Assembly (NCBI GenBank): GCA_902462495.1
Contig: CABQCC010000038.1
Location: 1-14,889 of the forward strand
DNA: 14,889 nt
Direction of reading: 5' to 3'
DNA from: an uncultured Eubacterium sp.
GTDB lineage: Bacteria; Bacillota; Clostridia; Oscillospirales; Acutalibacteraceae
The notes under the pieces are model-generated. The model had not been told where the DNA came from. It searched no databases and saw only the letters and a program-made list of their open reading frames with translations. Positions 13,867-14,889 of the stretch are shown piece after piece (the first letter of the stretch is position 1; each line of letters begins with the position of its first letter). A program made the translations under genes and the position numbers.

Positions 13867-14685
13867 ATGGTAAAATTAATCGCACTTGATTTGGACGGCA
13901 CGCTCACTTCTGCCGACCATATGACTGTTACACAAAAAACAAGGGACGCCTTGAAGCGTGCCCACGATTCGGGAGCAAAGATTTCTATTGCCACGGGCAG
14001 AACCGTTGCCATCATCGGCGACATCTGTCAGCAGGTTCCCGAAATTGACTATGTGATTTACTCAAACGGAGCGGGTGTTCTTGACAGACGCAACCAAAAA
14101 ATCATATATTCCAAATTTATGCCGTGGGAGCTTGTTGCGCCGATTTACGACACGCTCAACACAATGCCGACATTCTTTGAAGTTTATGTTGACGGTGTAA
14201 GCTACTATCAGCTCGACAAAGCAAAGTTTTATCCAAATGGCACTTTGCCGCAGGAATTTGTTGACGAATTGCTCGGAAAAATGAGCGGTGTTGAAGATTT
14301 GAGAGCCGTGCTTGAGGGCAACGAGATTGAAAAATTCACCGCATATTTTGGCGACAGAGCCTACTATGACAAGGCTTGGAATTATTTGAGTAGTTTCAAG
14401 GAACTGTATCTTGCGTCCTCGCTTCCGATAAGTATGGAATTCACGATGGCAAATGTCAACAAAGGCACAGCGATTGAGGGAATGTGCAAGGTGCTCGGCA
14501 TCACAAATGCGGAGTGTATGGCATTCGGTGACGCAGGCAACGACATTGAAATGCTCGAATTTTGCAAATACGGAGTTGCAATGGGCAACGCAACCGACGA
14601 ATGCAAACGCCACGCAAGATTTGTGACAAAAGCGAACACCGAGGACGGCATCGCCTACGCAATTGAGCAGATTATGGAAGTGTAA
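13867..14685 (+). CDS. Cof-type HAD-IIB family hydrolase (sugar-phosphate phosphatase-like)
   Basis: This 272-residue cytoplasmic protein belongs to the HAD superfamily, Cof/IIB branch, whose members dephosphorylate sugar phosphates, nucleotides or cofactor precursors. Motif I is LIALDLDGTLT with nucleophile Asp8 and Asp10. Motif II is SIATGRT with Thr43. Motif III is Lys199 in NVNKGTAI. Motif IV is AFGDAGNDIEML with Asp222 and Asp226 for magnesium, followed by GVAMGNA. The region between about 85 and 190 is the IIB cap that sets substrate choice. All catalytic residues are present and the length is normal. GGAG lies eight bases before the ATG. It stands alone and faces away from the purine block; a nucleotide substrate is possible but unproven. 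Confidence 0.93.
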   Translation: MVKLIALDLDGTLTSADHMTVTQKTRDALKRAHDSGAKISIATGRTVAIIGDICQQVPEIDYVIYSNGAGVLDRRNQKIIYSKFMPWELVAPIYDTLNTMPTFFEVYVDGVSYYQLDKAKFYPNGTLPQEFVDELLGKMSGVEDLRAVLEGNEIEKFTAYFGDRAYYDKAWNYLSSFKELYLASSLPISMEFTMANVNKGTAIEGMCKVLGITNAECMAFGDAGNDIEMLEFCKYGVAMGNATDECKRHARFVTKANTEDGIAYAIEQIMEV

Positions 14686-14738
14686 GCCAACTGTGAATTA
14701 CGAGACTCGCTCGCTTCGCTTTAATTTAATTTGAAATG

Positions 14739-14837
14739 TTGTCGAGAATGTGCATAGTTTTCGTTTTCTCACGAAAGGTGGCTGTATGTAGATACCGCCC
14801 CTGAGTGAAAAACGGAAAATATGTGCGTTATCGACAA
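14739..14837 (+). other. Long near-perfect stem-loop, possible structured RNA or element end
   Basis: Bases 14739-14772 pair with 14805-14837 over about 33 positions, with two mismatches and a single bulged base. The outer ends are TTGTCGA and TCGACAA. Four pairs are G-U in the plus-strand RNA, and the apical part holds a further GGTGG/CCGCC stem around a 13-base loop. No open reading frame of note is present. This could be a regulatory or guide-type RNA, or the subterminal structure of a mobile element; the hairpins just after it favour the second. Confidence 0.5.
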
Positions 14838-14841
14838 TCAT

Positions 14842-14885
14842 AACCACCAGTTGAACTGGTGGTTTGCACAGGCCCTATAAGGGCC
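14842..14885 (+). mobile_element. Paired hairpins resembling an IS200/IS605-type element end
   Basis: AACCACCAGT-TGA-ACTGGTGGTT (14842-14864) is a perfect 10-bp hairpin. Six bases on, GGCCCT-ata-AGGGCC (14871-14885) is a perfect 6-bp hairpin. Compact hairpins that are recognised as single-stranded DNA are typical of IS200/IS605 ends, and I recall very similar sequence near such elements in gut Clostridia. No transposase codon is visible; the body would lie past 14889, so this is an inference. Confidence 0.35.
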
Positions 14886-14889
14886 GCCT

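Noticed and set aside
14772..14804. T-box-like GGTGG...ACCGCC pattern
   Set aside because: A T-box has AGGGTGGNACCGCG nearly contiguous. Here 13 bases intervene, no specifier domain precedes it and no aminoacyl-tRNA-related gene follows.

Overview
The window looks like chromosomal DNA of a low-GC, spore-forming Clostridia bacterium, probably a gut Ruminococcaceae/Oscillospirales type. That placement rests on a SleB-type germination hydrolase, classic AGGAGG ribosome binding sites, FAGC lipoboxes and a short two-hairpin intergenic repeat of a kind I associate with gut Clostridia. No rRNA, tRNA or CRISPR array is visible, and every gene inside the window appears intact.

Layout. 1-126: two repeat copies. 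127-2859 (minus): a TrpX-like ABC substrate-binding lipoprotein with its own promoter, then an ogg-rsmE pair (8-oxoguanine glycosylase and 16S rRNA methyltransferase). 2860-3311: AT-rich intergenic region with paired, inverted DnaA-box-like sites. 3318-5290 (plus): a small membrane protein, SleB and L-lactate dehydrogenase, spaced like one operon. 5421-5980 (plus): a small conserved-looking protein and thioredoxin behind a good sigma-A promoter. 6000-6136: two oppositely oriented repeats between convergent genes. 6153-7079 (minus): a secreted CAP-FN3 protein. 7203-13540 (minus): a purine salvage block, xpt - nupN-nupO-nupP-nupQ - hpt, ending in an intrinsic terminator. 13867-14685 (plus): a HAD-IIB (Cof-type) phosphatase. 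14739-14889: a long near-perfect stem-loop and two compact perfect hairpins that resemble the end of an IS200/IS605-type element whose body would lie outside the window.

How the genes work together. The largest unit is a coherent nucleoside/purine salvage system. NupN captures nucleosides, the NupO ATPase drives the NupP/NupQ permeases, and Hpt and Xpt convert hypoxanthine/guanine and xanthine to nucleotides. No purine riboswitch was found by eye in its leaders. The SleB group suggests a germination function without the usual YpeB partner. Its two unexpected neighbours are a tail-anchored-like 91-residue protein upstream and lactate dehydrogenase downstream.

Most unusual signals: (i) the inverted pairs of DnaA-box-like sites at 3020-3141; (ii) the roughly 33-bp stem at 14739-14837 with several G-U pairs; (iii) six repeat copies, four of them complete two-hairpin elements, in which the first hairpin changes sequence but keeps its pairing; (iv) the sleB-ldh linkage; (v) an ogg gene with no ribosome binding site and a promoter-like TATATA/TATAAT touching its start codon.
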